From: Pectinatus haikarae
Lineage (GTDB): Bacteria > Bacillota > Negativicutes > Selenomonadales > Selenomonadaceae
Assembly: GCF_030813505.1 (NCBI RefSeq)
Contig: NZ_JAUSUE010000005.1
Reading direction: 5' to 3' (one strand)
DNA length: 64,000 nt
A program made the position numbers and the translations under genes. Positions 43,394 through 52,569 of the stretch are shown here, piece by piece (position 1 is the first letter of the stretch; each line of letters begins with the position of its first letter). The notes beneath the pieces were generated by a model that was not told the DNA's origin, ran no database searches, and worked only from the letters and a program-made list of their open reading frames with translations.

Positions 43394-44347
43394 GTGTCTG
43401 TTTTCCTTCATGCAATAGAAGGTGTCATCACCCTTCTTCTTATGGGACTTTCAGGATGGTATATGGCCTACAAAGGCTGGATAGACAAAAATAACCGGGC
43501 TCTGCTGCCAAAACTGGTAAACTATATATCATTGCCTCTTTTTTTTGTTTATAACCTGACCGCCACTTTCAGTAAGGATCAGCTTGAACATTTGATTTCC
43601 GGTGCCGCCGTGCCCTTTCTTTCTATGATAATATGCTATTTTTTGAGTTTGCTTTTTATAAAATTCCTGAATATCAGGCATGGTCATCGCGGTACCTTCA
43701 GTGCCTCTTTCACCAACTCAAACTCTATTTTTGTCGGTGTCCCTGTTACTGTTGCCCTGTTTGGCGAAAAAGCCCTGCCTTATGCGCTTTTGTTTTTCTT
43801 TGCCAATACGACTTTTTTTTGGACAATAGGCAATGCTTCTATCCAATCGGACGCAAATAAATCTGCTTCATGGAAAGATTATATGACAGCGGCTACCTTA
43901 AAAAAAATTTTTTCGGCACCTATCTGCGGCTTTCTGATATCTGTTCTTCTCATATTAGCTGATATCAAACTACCGCCGTTCGTCCTGGACACCGCCAAGT
44001 ATCTCGGCAATATGACTACACCTGTCGCACTCATATTCATCGGCGCCACACTCTATTCTATGAATTTCAGCAAACTCAAATTCAATCGCGATTTAAATGG
44101 TGTTCTTATCGGTCGTTTTATTGCGGCGCCAATTATAACTTATATTGTCGGTTCATTCTTTTCCATACCGGACCTTATGTTCAAAGACTTTATCATAATG
44201 TCTTCTCTGCCGGCAATGATCCAGACTGTAGTTTTATCCAGCCTTTATAAAACCGATGTGGAATATGCCACTGTGATAGTATCCATAACCACGATACTTT
44301 CCATAATAACAATTCCCGTTTACATGGTATTGCTCAGTTACATATAA
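43394..44347 (+). CDS. AEC-family (auxin efflux carrier type) transporter
   Basis: The 317-residue protein has about ten predicted transmembrane helices with the AEC features FTNSNSIFVGVPVTVALFG near 106 and NMTTPVALIFIGATLYSMNF near 210. Bacterial members export or import organic acids such as malate. The start is GTG 43394 behind AAGGAGG. It ends in a strong terminator shared with the convergent aminotransferase gene. Confidence 0.88.
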   Translation: MSVFLHAIEGVITLLLMGLSGWYMAYKGWIDKNNRALLPKLVNYISLPLFFVYNLTATFSKDQLEHLISGAAVPFLSMIICYFLSLLFIKFLNIRHGHRGTFSASFTNSNSIFVGVPVTVALFGEKALPYALLFFFANTTFFWTIGNASIQSDANKSASWKDYMTAATLKKIFSAPICGFLISVLLILADIKLPPFVLDTAKYLGNMTTPVALIFIGATLYSMNFSKLKFNRDLNGVLIGRFIAAPIITYIVGSFFSIPDLMFKDFIIMSSLPAMIQTVVLSSLYKTDVEYATVIVSITTILSIITIPVYMVLLSYI

Positions 44348-44400
44348 AAATATTGGTCAAAAAGGATATTTATGATTTTATTTTGATAAACGATCATATC

Positions 44401-44443
44401 ATGAAAGCCCAGACAAATTATTGATATTTGTCTGGGCTTTCAT
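44401..44443. terminator. Bidirectional terminator between the AEC transporter and aminotransferase genes
   Basis: ATGAAAGCCCAGACAAAT pairs exactly with its complement (18 bp) over a 7-base loop. TTTTT follows on the plus strand. Confidence 0.9.
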
Positions 44444-44458
44444 TTTTATGTAAAAATC

Positions 44459-45631
44459 TTATCGGCTTCTTTTTTTTATTTTCTTCCGCATCGTCCCCAA
44501 ACGTTCCAATGCCCCTGTAAGCACTTTTTCACTTTTGGCAAAATGAAAACGGATAAAATCATTTATGTCATCATGGAAAAAAGATGAGCCCGGCACAGCA
44601 CCAACACCCACATCCCGCGCCAGTACTTCACAGAATTCCAAATCATCCGCATAGCCAAATTCACTTATATCCACCATAACATAATAAGCTCCCTGCGGTT
44701 TTGTATATCTTATATTAAGCGCTTCCAAACCATTTAAAAATATATCCCGTTTTCTGCTGTATAAGGCAAGAAGGTCAGCATAATAAACGTCATCCATTTC
44801 CAAACCTGCCACCGCGGCCTGCTGCAGAGGAGCTGCCGCACCGACAGTCAGGAAATCATGTACCTTCTTCGCCCTTTCTATGATCTCCGGCGGAGCAATA
44901 ATATAGCCCAGCCGCCAGCCTGTTATCGAGTAAGTTTTTGATAACGAACTGCAGGAAATCGTCCGTTCGTACATTCCGGGTAAAGAAGACATATAAATAT
45001 GCTTATACGGTTTATATACAATATGCTCATATACTTCATCCGTGATCACAAACACATCATATTTAACAGCCATATCCGCAATTATCTTCAACTCATCATA
45101 ACCAAACACCTTGCCTGTGGGATTGGAAGGATTGCACAAGATCAAAGCTTTTGGTCTCTGCTGAAAGGCAGCTTCAAGTTCTCCGATTGAAAAATGAAAA
45201 TCTGGCGCATGAAGAGAAACATAGATCGGTTCCGCACTGCTCAAGATGGCATCTGCGGCATAATTCTCATAAAACGGTGAAAAAACTACTACCTTGTCAC
45301 CCGGATCGGCCACACTGATCATAGCAGCCATCATTGCTTCAGTACTTCCGCAGGTCACCACTATTTCCTTATTTGCGTCAATTTTTCGCCCCATGAAATG
45401 TTCCTGCTTCTTCGCCAGAGCTTCACGAAAATTCTGTGCCCCCCATGTCACGGCATATTGATGCGGCCCCTTATGTGCTGTGTCTGCCAAAGAATCCATC
45501 AATTTATGAGGCGGATCAAAATCAGGAAATCCCTGCGAAAGATTTATTGCATCATATTTCAGTGAAATTCTGGTCATGCGCCTGATAACCGAATCCGTAA
45601 AATTCTGCGTTCTTTTTGATAACGACGGCAT
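44459..45631 (-). CDS. Class I/II aminotransferase, aspartate/aromatic type
   Basis: The 390-residue PLP enzyme has INLSQGFPDFDPP near 31, NPSNPTGKVF near 167, VITDEVYEHI near 195 and the PLP lysine in SCSSLSKTYSITGWRLGY near 232. This fits the fold-type I aspartate aminotransferase group that also includes methionine and kynurenine aminotransferases. The C-terminal basic tail MRKKIKKRSR is unusual. The start has AAAGGAG upstream. It lies 34 bases after the epimerase gene and is probably expressed with it. Confidence 0.87.
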   Translation of the reverse strand: MPSLSKRTQNFTDSVIRRMTRISLKYDAINLSQGFPDFDPPHKLMDSLADTAHKGPHQYAVTWGAQNFREALAKKQEHFMGRKIDANKEIVVTCGSTEAMMAAMISVADPGDKVVVFSPFYENYAADAILSSAEPIYVSLHAPDFHFSIGELEAAFQQRPKALILCNPSNPTGKVFGYDELKIIADMAVKYDVFVITDEVYEHIVYKPYKHIYMSSLPGMYERTISCSSLSKTYSITGWRLGYIIAPPEIIERAKKVHDFLTVGAAAPLQQAAVAGLEMDDVYYADLLALYSRKRDIFLNGLEALNIRYTKPQGAYYVMVDISEFGYADDLEFCEVLARDVGVGAVPGSSFFHDDINDFIRFHFAKSEKVLTGALERLGTMRKKIKKRSR

Positions 45632-45665
45632 ACTATTATCTCCTTTACCTATAGGACTTATATAT

Positions 45666-46535
45666 TTATCGGATCTCTATTTCATATTGGGTGGAAAAGT
45701 CTGCGCCTCCGGCCAGACTGTTGCCAAATTCCCTATCCTTAAGCTCTCCCGTAAAATCCACAGAATCACATCGGCCAAACCACGGTTCAAGGCAAACAAA
45801 CGGTGCGTCTTTATGCGGCGGTGACCAAATTCCCATTACAGGTGCATGGCACTTCATTGACAAATACGGCTTTCCCTGTTCGTCGAGAAATGCAGCTTTT
45901 TCTATTTGATAATTTTCAAAAATATACGCATCCTGATCAAAAACATCTTTCTCAAAACTCCATACATTTTTTTCCAGAGGAAGTTCATGCACCTGATGCT
46001 CTGCAAGCGAGTCTTTATTGAGTTTTTTATAAAACAATGATCCCTGCGTATCAAATTGAAGGCGGCACAATTTCTCTCCAGGCATACTTGGGCAGACAAA
46101 TGCCGGATGAGCGCCTATTGAAAAATACATTATTTTTTTATCAGTGTTTATTACTTTCCAGCTGACTGTTACTTTATGACCATCCAAAGAATATTTTTGA
46201 ATCAATTTAAAATGAAACGGATATTCTTTATATATTTGTGTATTATCTGTCAGCATAAAGGATATGCTTGTCTCATCTTTTTCTGATACTTCAAATTCTA
46301 AATCCCTTGCAAAGCCATGCTGCCCCATTTCATAAGATTCACCCTTATGAATATAACGCTGGCAGTTCAACCGTCCCACAAAAGGGAATAATATGGGTGA
46401 GCTTCTTTTCCAATAAGCAGGATCCGCATTCCAAATATATTCTCTGCCTGTCTGCCTTGAAACCAAAGAGCTCAACTCTGCACCCAGACTTTTTACTTTG
46501 ATTTGAACAAAATTATTATGTAATTCATAAAGCAT
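45666..46535 (-). CDS. Aldose 1-epimerase family protein (YeaD-like)
   Basis: The 289-residue protein belongs to the galactose-mutarotase superfamily. It has QIKVKSLGAELSSLVSRQTG near 11, GRLNCQRYIHKGESYEMGQHGFAR with the conserved His near 75, and SIGAHPAFVCP near 142 with the second catalytic His. It lacks the full GalM pattern. It is closer to hexose-6-phosphate or unassigned epimerases. The start ATG 46535 has GGAGGA seven bases upstream. It lies past the rha operon terminator, so it is probably not part of that operon despite its sugar role. Confidence 0.78.
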   Translation of the reverse strand: MLYELHNNFVQIKVKSLGAELSSLVSRQTGREYIWNADPAYWKRSSPILFPFVGRLNCQRYIHKGESYEMGQHGFARDLEFEVSEKDETSISFMLTDNTQIYKEYPFHFKLIQKYSLDGHKVTVSWKVINTDKKIMYFSIGAHPAFVCPSMPGEKLCRLQFDTQGSLFYKKLNKDSLAEHQVHELPLEKNVWSFEKDVFDQDAYIFENYQIEKAAFLDEQGKPYLSMKCHAPVMGIWSPPHKDAPFVCLEPWFGRCDSVDFTGELKDREFGNSLAGGADFSTQYEIEIR

Positions 46536-46591
46536 TATGCAATCCTCCAATTCTTTTTTTTATTATACCATACTGCATCCCTGTGCACTGC

Positions 46592-46627
46592 AAAAAAGCT
46601 GTCCAGTAATATACCGGGCAGCTTTTT
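46592..46627 (-). terminator. Terminator at the end of the rhamnose operon
   Basis: AAAAAGCTGTCC pairs with GGGCAGCTTTTT (one T-G wobble) around an 11-base loop. On the minus strand it is followed by a T-run. Confidence 0.75.
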
Positions 46628-46670
46628 CAGTCTTTTTAATCATATTCAGCCTATTGAATAGGTCTGCTAT

Positions 46671-46988
46671 TCATTCCAAAAAGAATACCTGCTTCATTTT
46701 CGGCTGGGCGCCTGTTTCCTTGTCCATCTCCATTGTCATAACATCCTTCATATATTCATTCCACTTGTCGACAACGGCGCTTTCAGCCTGATACTTTTCA
46801 GCATAGGCAATGCTTTTTTCACATTCAAAATAGCCAAACACTTCATTGCCTGTATTCCATATAGTATAATTTTTTATGCCGGCATCTTTCAATACCTTTT
46901 TCATTTCCGGCCAGATATTATCATGGCGTTTTTTATATTCTCCGATCATTCCGTCTTTAATGACAGCCTTCCACGCAAAACGTTCCAA
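46671..46988 (-). CDS. rhaM: L-rhamnose mutarotase
   Basis: The 105-residue protein matches RhaM: FAWKAVIKDGMIGEYKKRHD near 4-23 with the catalytic His, then IWPEMKKVLKDAGI and NTGNEVFGYFE. It interconverts alpha- and beta-L-rhamnose so the isomerase gets its preferred anomer. The start is TTG 46988 behind AAGGAGG. It is the last gene of the rha run. Confidence 0.93.
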   Translation of the reverse strand: MERFAWKAVIKDGMIGEYKKRHDNIWPEMKKVLKDAGIKNYTIWNTGNEVFGYFECEKSIAYAEKYQAESAVVDKWNEYMKDVMTMEMDKETGAQPKMKQVFFLE

Positions 46989-47043
46989 CTTTATGCCTCC
47001 TTAATATTCTCCATCATTATTTATTTTAAGCAAGCCGTCTGTC

Positions 47044-48327
47044 TTATTTTACTTCATGTCCATAACGTTCGATTTCTATTTGTTTCAATGTCTTTCCGCT
47101 CGTATTAGGTGCTCCCAATGTTCCTATTATCCAGCTGATAAGAGCAAACGCAACCATCAGCATAGCGGCATATCTAAAGCCTAATGAATCCATGATTATA
47201 GGTACGCTGAAGCCCCAGACAGCCGCGGCAATACGCGTGATAAAGAACGTCAGTCCCTGTGCCGTAGCGCGATATTTTGTAGGGAAAAGTTCCGAACACC
47301 ACAGCTGATAGAAAGCCTGCTGACCGGAACCATTATTGACACCGGCAAAAACTGTAAACATCACCAGCATCCACATGCTGAGCATTTCCGGCGGCAATAC
47401 CCATACACCCCAGCCGATAACGTAAATACCGCCGATTATTGTATATAAAAGCCGACGGCTCACTTTATCACCCAGCCGCATAAATATAAAATAAGTACCT
47501 ACGAAGGAAATGACGAATGACCCAACTGACATAAGCTGAGACATACTGTTTGACAGATTTCCCACATGTTCATAGATATAAGGCATGAAGAAGCCCCAGG
47601 TGCTGGCACAGAGATTCCATACGGAATAAACACCGCAGAGGAACAAAACTGTTTTTAAATTAATCCCCGATAAAATAGTTGAGTATGATACTTTTTCTAC
47701 CTTGCCTTCAGCAAGAAGTTTTTCTTCAGCTTCTTTTGCCGCGCGCCAGTCTTTCGATTCCGGCATTTTCAGACGCTGATACCATACCCATGCGGCAACA
47801 ATGATCAAATGAGCAAAAACAATACGATTGCCTATTATACCGAATTGATTTATCCATGCCGAAATCAATAGTACGACTGCCGGCCCCAAAGCCCATGCAA
47901 ACTGAGCCGAACCGCAATGCTTAGCTCTGTTTTCAGCCGGCGCTTCCTCTGCAATAAGCGTCCATGAAGCAACGATATCAGCTCCGACACCCAGCCCGAC
48001 GATGATATACCCGGTCAAAAGCATCGCATAATTTACACCAAACACAATTAAAAGCATTCCCACAATGTAAATTAACAAATCATACGTATAAACAAATTTT
48101 CTGCCGTATTTATCACATATGCGCCCTCCTATAAGTGCTCCCACAGCTGCAGACCCGGCATTCGAAGACAATGCCGCCAATGCGCCCATCTGATATCCGT
48201 CCATACCAAGATATGACTGCCACAGGCTCAATCCTGCCGCCCCTGCCACGATGGAACCTGCATCAATATAACTGGTCATAGCTGCAAGGATCGTTTTTTT
48301 CCAAGGTGATGGTTCATTATGATCCAT
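47044..48327 (-). CDS. MFS sugar transporter, probably for L-rhamnose
   Basis: The 427-residue protein has 12 predicted transmembrane helices. ICDKYGRKFVY near 72 is the MFS loop 2-3 motif. RAKHCGSAQFAWALGP and SELFPTKYRATAQGLTFF near 332 are typical of the metabolite:H+ symporter group. It is flanked by rhaD and rhaM, so it is most likely the rhamnose importer, replacing the RhaT or ABC systems known elsewhere. The 157-base gap before it holds a perfect 33-base palindrome and another hairpin, so its expression may be set separately. Confidence 0.85.
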   Translation of the reverse strand: MDHNEPSPWKKTILAAMTSYIDAGSIVAGAAGLSLWQSYLGMDGYQMGALAALSSNAGSAAVGALIGGRICDKYGRKFVYTYDLLIYIVGMLLIVFGVNYAMLLTGYIIVGLGVGADIVASWTLIAEEAPAENRAKHCGSAQFAWALGPAVVLLISAWINQFGIIGNRIVFAHLIIVAAWVWYQRLKMPESKDWRAAKEAEEKLLAEGKVEKVSYSTILSGINLKTVLFLCGVYSVWNLCASTWGFFMPYIYEHVGNLSNSMSQLMSVGSFVISFVGTYFIFMRLGDKVSRRLLYTIIGGIYVIGWGVWVLPPEMLSMWMLVMFTVFAGVNNGSGQQAFYQLWCSELFPTKYRATAQGLTFFITRIAAAVWGFSVPIIMDSLGFRYAAMLMVAFALISWIIGTLGAPNTSGKTLKQIEIERYGHEVK

Positions 48328-48356
48328 TATAATTCCTCATTTCTTTTGTATAATGC

Positions 48357-48389
48357 GTATTCACAATATTTATCAAATATTGTGAATAC
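48357..48389. repeat. Perfect 33-base palindrome upstream of the MFS transporter gene
   Basis: GTATTCACAATATTT and its exact complement flank an ATC spacer (15-bp arms). It lies 29 bases upstream of the start codon, in promoter-operator position. No T-run follows, so it is more likely an operator or processing structure than a terminator. Confidence 0.6.
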
Positions 48390-48431
48390 ATACACTTCAT
48401 GAAAACATGTAATATATAATAGCTGTAAATC

Positions 48432-48469
48432 AGATTGGACAAGAATATATAATAATCCTTATCCAATCT
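48432..48469. terminator. Stem-loop after rhaD
   Basis: AGATTGGACAAG pairs with CTTATCCAATCT (one C/A mismatch) around a 14-base loop, 16 bases past the rhaD stop. The T-run is on the plus side only, so on the rhaD transcript it is a weak terminator or an mRNA-end stabiliser. Confidence 0.4.
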
Positions 48470-48484
48470 TTTCTCCTCTATCAG

Positions 48485-49303
48485 TCAGTGCAAAAATTCT
48501 TCATTTAGTTTTATATTGAATGCTTTAGCCAGATCGCGAAAATCCTGATCGCCGATAGTCTGTTTTTTACCGCCCATAGAATGAACTTTTACAGATATTT
48601 CAGCGGCTTTTTCTATTGTATCCATAAACCCGAAAGCTTCATCAAAATCCTGTCCTGCACAGAACACGCCATGATGTGCCCAAATGACGGCATTATACTT
48701 TTTCATAAGCTCTCCTGTGACATCAGCGATAGCTTTTCCACCCGGGACCATCCATGGTATCACACCTATTCCCTCAGGAAAAATCACAGGAACTTCTGTC
48801 ATCATTTCCCACAATTCATGAGAAAATGCCTCTGCGTCAAGCGGAAGTATAAAAGTAAGCGCTATTGCATTGACAGGATGCGCATGATAAATTACTCTGT
48901 TCAATCCATTGGTAGCATCTTTTTTTATGCCGTGATTCATAAGATGAGTAGGCAGTTCACTCGTTGGTCTGCCGCCATGCGCATATCCCCAGAGCACACT
49001 GTACCTTTCACCTTTATCGTCTATTTTTATAACGGCTATATTATCTTCCGGACATAAAATTACATTCCTCATATATTTGCCGCTGCCGGTGACCAAAAAA
49101 TATTCACCCGCGATATTGGGCACAGTAGTGCCTATAGGCTGCCAATCTGCGGCCGGTTTTAAATCCGGCATTATCTCTTTTACTTCTTCATCTTTGATAC
49201 GATAGCTGAAATTACCGCCGTTTCTTTCATGCCAGCCTTTCCTGAAAGCATCATCGGTCAGTCTGATATATCCTTGTATAAATTCCGCATCTTTAATCGC
49301 CAT
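48485..49303 (-). CDS. rhaD: Rhamnulose-1-phosphate aldolase
   Basis: The 272-residue class II zinc aldolase cleaves L-rhamnulose-1-phosphate to dihydroxyacetone phosphate and L-lactaldehyde. It has GWHERNGGNFSYR near 22, VTGSGKYMRN, the zinc His pair in VIYHAHPVNAIA near 141 and WAHHGVFCAGQDFDEAFGF near 210 with the third His. Length matches E. coli RhaD (274). I chose ATG 49303, with GAGGGAG upstream, over 49354. Confidence 0.95.
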   Translation of the reverse strand: MAIKDAEFIQGYIRLTDDAFRKGWHERNGGNFSYRIKDEEVKEIMPDLKPAADWQPIGTTVPNIAGEYFLVTGSGKYMRNVILCPEDNIAVIKIDDKGERYSVLWGYAHGGRPTSELPTHLMNHGIKKDATNGLNRVIYHAHPVNAIALTFILPLDAEAFSHELWEMMTEVPVIFPEGIGVIPWMVPGGKAIADVTGELMKKYNAVIWAHHGVFCAGQDFDEAFGFMDTIEKAAEISVKVHSMGGKKQTIGDQDFRDLAKAFNIKLNEEFLH

Positions 49304-49443
49304 TTGTTCTCCCTCATTCAAGTCTAATTTTATAAAATCAACCGGCAGTAACATTAATTCACCGATTCACCAGAACATATATCGGCAATTTTTCTATCCT
49401 GACAGCCTCATGCAGCTGTCATTAGACAAAAACACGATATTTT

Positions 49444-50679
49444 TTAACGTTTTGCCAGAACATCATGTTCATAGCTCTGTATTTCCTTGTACCATTCTTT
49501 CTTCTGCGGCACATTTTGTACCTGACAGTAATAATCCCATACCGCACCGAACGGATATGTTTTCAGTTCTTCCATTGAAGCCATGAGTTCAGTAAAGTTT
49601 GCTTCATCCTGCATTTTTTTCAATGCTTCATGTGGTGTGAGCAATGCATAAAGCAGTGCCTTTTCCATATTGCGCATTCCCACTACCCATGCCGAAATAC
49701 GATTGATGCTTGCATCAAAGAAATCAAGACCGATAAATACTCTGCCCAATGCGTCACAGCGAACCAGTTCCTTGGCAATTTCCTTTAATTCATCATCAAA
49801 TAAAATCACATGATCGCTGTCCCAGCGAACAGGACGGCTTACATGCAGTGCCAGATTTTTGTTGAACAAAAGCATTGTCGGTATTTTATCGGAAACCATT
49901 TCCGTGGGATGATAATGTCCAGTATCCAGCAAACACATCTTATTATTTTTTGCCGCATAATTCATATAAAATTCATGCGATCCCACAGTATAGGATTCCA
50001 CCCCTATGCCAAACACTTTCCCTTCGATACTGTCAGCCAAATATTTTTCATCATAGTTTTCACTGAATATCTCATCAAGAGCTTCTTTCAAACGTCTGCG
50101 CGGTCCGATTCTGTCAGCCGGAACATCCTTATAACCATCCGGTATCCAAATATTATTCAACGATGTCATAGAAAGTTCTTTGCCAAAATATTCCGCTATT
50201 TTACGGCTGGCTTTGCAATGATCAATCCAAAAATCGCGAATATTTTTATCTGGATTGGACAATGTCAGATTATCGGATGCCTTCGGATGGGAAAATAACG
50301 TCGGATTAAAATCCAAACCAAGATTATTTTCTTTGGCGAAATCAACCCATGCCTTAAAATGTTTTGGTTCCAATTTATCACGATCAATTTTTTCATCGGT
50401 AATAGCATAAGATGCATGCAGATTTATTTTATGATTGCCCGGAATAAGCGACAAAGCTTTTTTCATATCCGCCATCAGCTGATCTGGATTTGTGGCTTTT
50501 CCCGGATAGTTTCCCGTTGCTGATATGCCCCCTGTTAATTCTGTGGAATCAAATCCAAGCACATCGTCACCCTGCCAGCAATGCATGGAAACACGGACCT
50601 TTTTCAGCCTTTCTATAGCCTTGTCCACATCCACCCCAATTTGACCATAAACTTCCTTTGCTTCATCAATACTTGCCAT
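49444..50679 (-). CDS. rhaA: L-rhamnose isomerase
   Basis: The 411-residue TIM-barrel enzyme converts L-rhamnose to L-rhamnulose. The opening VSMHCWQGDDVLGFD (31-45), HASYAITDEK near 101, WIPDGYKD near 171, DTGHYHPTEM near 251 and the metal-binding SRPVRWDSDHV near 285 match RhaA. Length is usual. It follows rhaB by 101 bases and precedes rhaD by about 140. Confidence 0.97.
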   Translation of the reverse strand: MASIDEAKEVYGQIGVDVDKAIERLKKVRVSMHCWQGDDVLGFDSTELTGGISATGNYPGKATNPDQLMADMKKALSLIPGNHKINLHASYAITDEKIDRDKLEPKHFKAWVDFAKENNLGLDFNPTLFSHPKASDNLTLSNPDKNIRDFWIDHCKASRKIAEYFGKELSMTSLNNIWIPDGYKDVPADRIGPRRRLKEALDEIFSENYDEKYLADSIEGKVFGIGVESYTVGSHEFYMNYAAKNNKMCLLDTGHYHPTEMVSDKIPTMLLFNKNLALHVSRPVRWDSDHVILFDDELKEIAKELVRCDALGRVFIGLDFFDASINRISAWVVGMRNMEKALLYALLTPHEALKKMQDEANFTELMASMEELKTYPFGAVWDYYCQVQNVPQKKEWYKEIQSYEHDVLAKR

Positions 50680-50780
50680 TTTTTACACTCTCCTGTTTTA
50701 ATAATCAATAATTTAAAAAATCATTGCACAATTTATCTTATATTTATGACTGACTTTATCTGCTGATAGTTCATATAAAC

Positions 50781-52205
50781 TCAGTCTTCAAAGCAAAATT
50801 CATCGTCATTCACTTTTTTTACGGCAAATGATTTTGTTATTGTTCCGCGAGCCTGGACCAGATCATCAAATTCTTTTGTTTTCAGCATCTGCGCTGTTAT
50901 ATTACCGATTGCCGTGGCTTCCACCGGCCCTGCATAAATATTTTTCTGAGTGTGAAAGGCCGTAAGTCTGTTTAGAAATCTGTCCTGACAACCGCCGCCG
51001 ACAACATATATGTTTTTATAATCATTTCCTGTCACTGCTTCAATCTCTTTTACAACATCACCATAACATTTCGCCAGACTGTTGTAGACACAAAACAGCA
51101 GTTCGCACTCAGTCTGCGGTTCCGGCTGATTCGTTCCGCGGCAGTGTTCTTGCACAGCCTGCCTCATGCTGTTCGGAGCAAGAAAACATATATCGGTCAC
51201 ATCCACCACAGAACTGAAATAGCGGCCTATATACGCCAAAGTGAAGAGTTCATCAAAGGTATATTTATGGGAAAATTCTTTTCTTATCGACTGCATCATC
51301 CATAAACCCATGATATTTTTTAAGTAACGATACCGATAATGATATCCGCCTTCATTAGTAAAATTATGAATGCGGCTTTTTTCTGTACAGTCAGGAATAA
51401 GACGCTCTATTCCCATCAATGACCATGTACCTGAGCTGATATAAATAGCATCATCATCATTGGTCGGAACAGCCATGACAGCTGAGCCGGTGTCATGCGT
51501 TGCCGGTAAAACCACTTCGCTGGTGAAGCCTACCTGCCTTTCGATTTCTTCCTTCAGCAGTCCCACAGAATCTTTCGGCATATAAAGTCTGCCGAAAACT
51601 TTTCGCGGCAGTCCAAGCATATCCAGAAGCTCCCAGTCCCAATCCCTATTTTCAGCATTTACAAGCTGAGTAGTTGTTGCATTTGTATACTCATTTTTCA
51701 TTACACCGGTAAGCCTGTAATTTAAATATTCCGGTATCATAAGAAAATGTTCGGCCTTTTCCAAAAGTTCAGGCTTATTAAGCTTAAGTGAATATAAGTG
51801 ATAAATAGTATTGAGAAGCATTTTTTGGATGCCGTTACGACTATATAGATCTTTTTCATTTATTATTTCATATACTTTTTTATCCATTCCCTTTGTACGA
51901 TCGTCGCGGTAGCCTACTGCTTCACCCAGCATCTCACCTGCTCCGTCTAAAAGAACAAAGTCAACCCCCCATGTATCTATGCCGATGCTTTTAGGAATGC
52001 GATTAAGCTCACTGCACTTGCCAATACCGGTCACTACTTCCTTGAAAAGTCGTTCCATATCCCAGCAGAGTTCTCCGTTTTTATTATCAAGATGATTTTC
52101 AAAACGGTATATTTCTTCTATACGCATCTTGCCGTTTTCCATCCATCCCAGAATATGGCGTCCGCTGGAAGCTCCTATATCAATTGCCAGATAATAATTT
52201 TTCAC
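50781..52205 (-). CDS. rhaB: Rhamnulokinase
   Basis: This FGGY-family kinase of about 474 residues phosphorylates L-rhamnulose at O-1. It has the ATPase motif AIDIGASSGRHILG near the N-terminus, GIDTWGVDFVLLD near 90, PATHDTGSAVMAVP near 244 and YVVGGGCQDRFLN near 400. The start is probably GTG 52205; an in-frame GTG at 52226 would add seven residues. It is the first gene of the rha operon, facing the divergent DeoR-family regulator. Confidence 0.95.
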   Translation of the reverse strand: MKNYYLAIDIGASSGRHILGWMENGKMRIEEIYRFENHLDNKNGELCWDMERLFKEVVTGIGKCSELNRIPKSIGIDTWGVDFVLLDGAGEMLGEAVGYRDDRTKGMDKKVYEIINEKDLYSRNGIQKMLLNTIYHLYSLKLNKPELLEKAEHFLMIPEYLNYRLTGVMKNEYTNATTTQLVNAENRDWDWELLDMLGLPRKVFGRLYMPKDSVGLLKEEIERQVGFTSEVVLPATHDTGSAVMAVPTNDDDAIYISSGTWSLMGIERLIPDCTEKSRIHNFTNEGGYHYRYRYLKNIMGLWMMQSIRKEFSHKYTFDELFTLAYIGRYFSSVVDVTDICFLAPNSMRQAVQEHCRGTNQPEPQTECELLFCVYNSLAKCYGDVVKEIEAVTGNDYKNIYVVGGGCQDRFLNRLTAFHTQKNIYAGPVEATAIGNITAQMLKTKEFDDLVQARGTITKSFAVKKVNDDEFCFED

Positions 52206-52569
52206 CCGTTTCTGTATCCTTTCCACATATTAGCATTTTTTCTGTTTTATCAGAAAATTTATATATTTATTTTTTTGATAATTGCGAACAACAGATTAAA
52301 CAATAATAATAAGCTGTTTTATTGTCTGTTTTTCTTTGTTAGTGTTATATTAACATTCGGAATATTTTTTGTCAACTTTTTTTATTTGTTTATGTCTGTT
52401 TATACGTTTTAAATATTTTTTTATGTTGTTTTTGTACAACTGCAATAATCTGCATATTTTTCACCGCCACAGCTCAGATATAAAAATATGCGATTGTCCG
52501 CAATATTACACTGCTGTATAATAATTATTTGAACAGCACTTCACAAAAATGCATAAACGAGGTATTAGA
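52206..52569. promoter_or_regulatory. Divergent control region of the rhamnose locus
   Basis: The gap holds several TGTTT-containing repeats (around 52290-52410), for instance TTGTCTGTTT and ATGTCTGTTT. DeoR-family regulators bind such short direct repeats. There is also a TTATCA/TGATAA inverted repeat near 52247-52281. Toward the regulator, TTGTCC (52494-52499) and TATAAT (52517-52522) form a 17-base-spaced promoter. The operator assignment is inferred from position. Confidence 0.5.

Noticed and set aside
45666..46535. Epimerase gene as part of the rhamnose operon
   Set aside because: A terminator at 46592-46627 separates it from rhaM, and rhamnose already has its own mutarotase.
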